Origin: Arthrobacter sp. | GTDB taxonomy: Bacteria; Actinomycetota; Actinomycetes; Actinomycetales; Micrococcaceae | Assembly: GCA_031178585.1 (NCBI GenBank) | Contig: JAPSIT010000036.1 | Coordinates: 1 to 15,686, forward strand | DNA: 15,686 bases | Direction: 5' to 3' | Part shown: positions 14,505-15,686 of the stretch, one piece after another | How positions within the stretch are numbered: position 1 is the first letter of the stretch | Layout: the number at the start of each line of letters is the position of its first letter | Position numbers and translations under genes: made by a program | The notes under the pieces: generated by a model | What the model was told of the DNA's origin: nothing | Database searches by the model: none | Seen by the model: only the letters and a program-made list of their open reading frames with translations

Positions 14505-15686
14505 TCAGGCGTAGTACCGGCCCAGGGTCTCAGCCTTGAAGTCGAAGAAGGAGCCGTCCTCAATGGCAAGCCGGGCGTCATCCACCATCTTCACCACAAA
14601 GCGCTCGTTGTGGATGGAGATGAGCGTGGCCGAGAGCATCTCCTTGGCCTTGAACAGGTGGTGGATGTAGGCCCTCGAATAGTGGGCACAGGCGTAGCAG
14701 TCGCAGCCCTCCTGCAGCGGACCGAAGTCGCGCTTGTACTTTGCCCCAGAGAGGTTGTACCGGCCCGTCGGGGTGTAGAACGCCGAGTTGCGGGCCACCC
14801 GGGTGGGGGAGACACAGTCGAACGTGTCGGCGCCGTTTTCGATGGCCGTGAAGATATCGTCGGGCTCGGAGATCCCCAGCAGGTGCCGCGGCTTGGCCTC
14901 CGGGAGTTCCTCGTTACACCAGCGGACGATTGTGCCGAGGTTCTCCTTCTCCAGCGCCCCGCCGATCCCGTAGCCGTCGAACGGCATGGCGCCGAGATCG
15001 CGGCAGGCCTTGCGGCGCAGGTCCTCGTACTGGGCGCCCTGGATCACGCCAAACAGGGCCTGGTACGGCTTGCCCGCCCGGGAAGCGGTCAGCCGGAAAT
15101 GCTCCTCGAGGCAGCGCAGCGCCCACAGCCGCGTCCGTTCCAGCGACTCCACCTGGTACCCGCGGGAGTTCTGGAGCGTGGTGAGCTCGTCGAAGGCAAA
15201 CATGATGTCGGCCCCGATCTGGTGCTGGACCTGCATCGAGATCTCGGGCGAGAAGCGGTGGCGGTCCCCGTTGAGGTGGCTCTTGAACCACACGCCGTCG
15301 TCGTCCACGTGGGCGAGCCGCTCCTTCCCGGCGGCGACGGCGTCATCAGACACAGCCTGGTCAACGGACTTCATGTCAATGACCTTCTTGAACCCGGAGC
15401 CCAGGCTCATCACCTGGAAACCGCCGGAATCGGTAAAGGTAGGCCCAGGCCAGTTCATGAAGGCACCGAGCCCGCCCGCCTCGTCCAGGACGTCCGGCCC
15501 GGGCTGCAGGTACAGATGATAGGCATTGGCCAGCAGCGCCTGGGCCCCGAGCTCGGCCATGGACTCGGGAAGCACCGACTTCACCGTGGCCTTGGTGCCG
15601 ACGGCGATGAAGGCCGGCGTCTGGATCTCGCCGTGGGGCGTGGCGATGGTGCCTGTCCGCCCCAGGAACTCGCCGCCGTTGTCGGA
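14505..15686 (-). CDS. tgt: tRNA-guanine(34) transglycosylase (5' end outside window)
   Basis: This enzyme exchanges guanine-34 of GUN-anticodon tRNAs for a 7-deazaguanine base on the queuosine pathway. The frame is open to the window edge, so about 393 residues are visible and only the first few are missing. Reading from the edge, it shows R-T-G-T-I-A-T-P-H-G-E-I-Q-T-P-A-F, the base-binding D-S-G-G-F-Q, F-D-E-L-T-T, V-I-Q-G-A, and G-G-A-L-E-K-E. The nucleophile Asp lies in F-D-C-V-S-P-T-R, and the zinc site is C-x-C-x-x-C followed by I-H-N-E-R-F. All catalytic elements are present. The F-D-E-L and G-G-A-L-E segments differ from canonical bacterial enzymes (F-D-E-C, G-G-L-A-V) at positions linked to base choice. 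YhhQ nearby is the likely supplier of the base. Confidence 0.96.
   Translation of the reverse strand, partial: SDNGGEFLGRTGTIATPHGEIQTPAFIAVGTKATVKSVLPESMAELGAQALLANAYHLYLQPGPDVLDEAGGLGAFMNWPGPTFTDSGGFQVMSLGSGFKKVIDMKSVDQAVSDDAVAAGKERLAHVDDDGVWFKSHLNGDRHRFSPEISMQVQHQIGADIMFAFDELTTLQNSRGYQVESLERTRLWALRCLEEHFRLTASRAGKPYQALFGVIQGAQYEDLRRKACRDLGAMPFDGYGIGGALEKENLGTIVRWCNEELPEAKPRHLLGISEPDDIFTAIENGADTFDCVSPTRVARNSAFYTPTGRYNLSGAKYKRDFGPLQEGCDCYACAHYSRAYIHHLFKAKEMLSATLISIHNERFVVKMVDDARLAIEDGSFFDFKAETLGRYYA

Overview
The window reads as chromosomal DNA of a high-GC actinobacterium, most likely Micrococcaceae (Arthrobacter or Pseudarthrobacter type). This rests on the GC-rich codon use, the RamB-type regulator divergent from isocitrate lyase, the Suc_Fer protein and the type of Tgt. 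The taxonomic call is inference; no rRNA or other marker is present.

Layout. (1) 1-2262, plus strand: the tail of an Asp/Gly/Ser/Ala tetrapeptide-repeat protein is followed 2 nt later by a JmjC/Cupin_4 oxygenase frame. That gene overlaps a thioredoxin-like [2Fe-2S] (Suc_Fer) protein by 8 nt. A perfect 15-bp hairpin sits at the junction of the first two genes. (2) 2263-2461: two strong hairpins between convergent genes. (3) 2462-7387: a glyoxylate-shunt locus, with aceB and aceA on the minus strand and a divergent RamB/ScfR-type regulator on the plus strand. Their shared intergenic region holds several inverted repeats. (4) 7390-7472: three copies of a 32-bp-period repeat, followed by a secreted lipoprotein serpin (7593-8867). 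(5) 8918-12031, minus strand: a tightly overlapping operon of OmpR-type response regulator, histidine kinase and TAXI-type solute-binding lipoprotein, with no transporter membrane genes. (6) 12032-12569: a 538-bp gene-free region with three hairpins. (7) 12570-15686: a queuosine-salvage locus with a YhhQ transporter (plus) and tgt (minus, cut by the window end). Between them lies a minus-strand AbiEi-N/DUF559 nuclease-like gene, flanked by two direct copies of a 72-bp palindromic element.

How the genes work together. AceA and AceB make up the glyoxylate bypass for growth on acetate or fatty acids, and the RamB-like protein is the likely local regulator. The two-component system probably senses a ligand bound by its co-encoded TAXI lipoprotein. 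YhhQ and Tgt probably import and insert a queuosine precursor. The Tgt substrate pocket differs from the canonical preQ1 enzymes at two remembered specificity positions, which suggests queuine or another altered substrate.

The best candidates for something undescribed are the repeat-peptide/JmjC/Suc_Fer operon with its start-codon hairpin, the palindrome-flanked DUF559 cassette inside the queuosine locus, and the transporter-less TAXI/two-component module. All three are inferences from reading alone.
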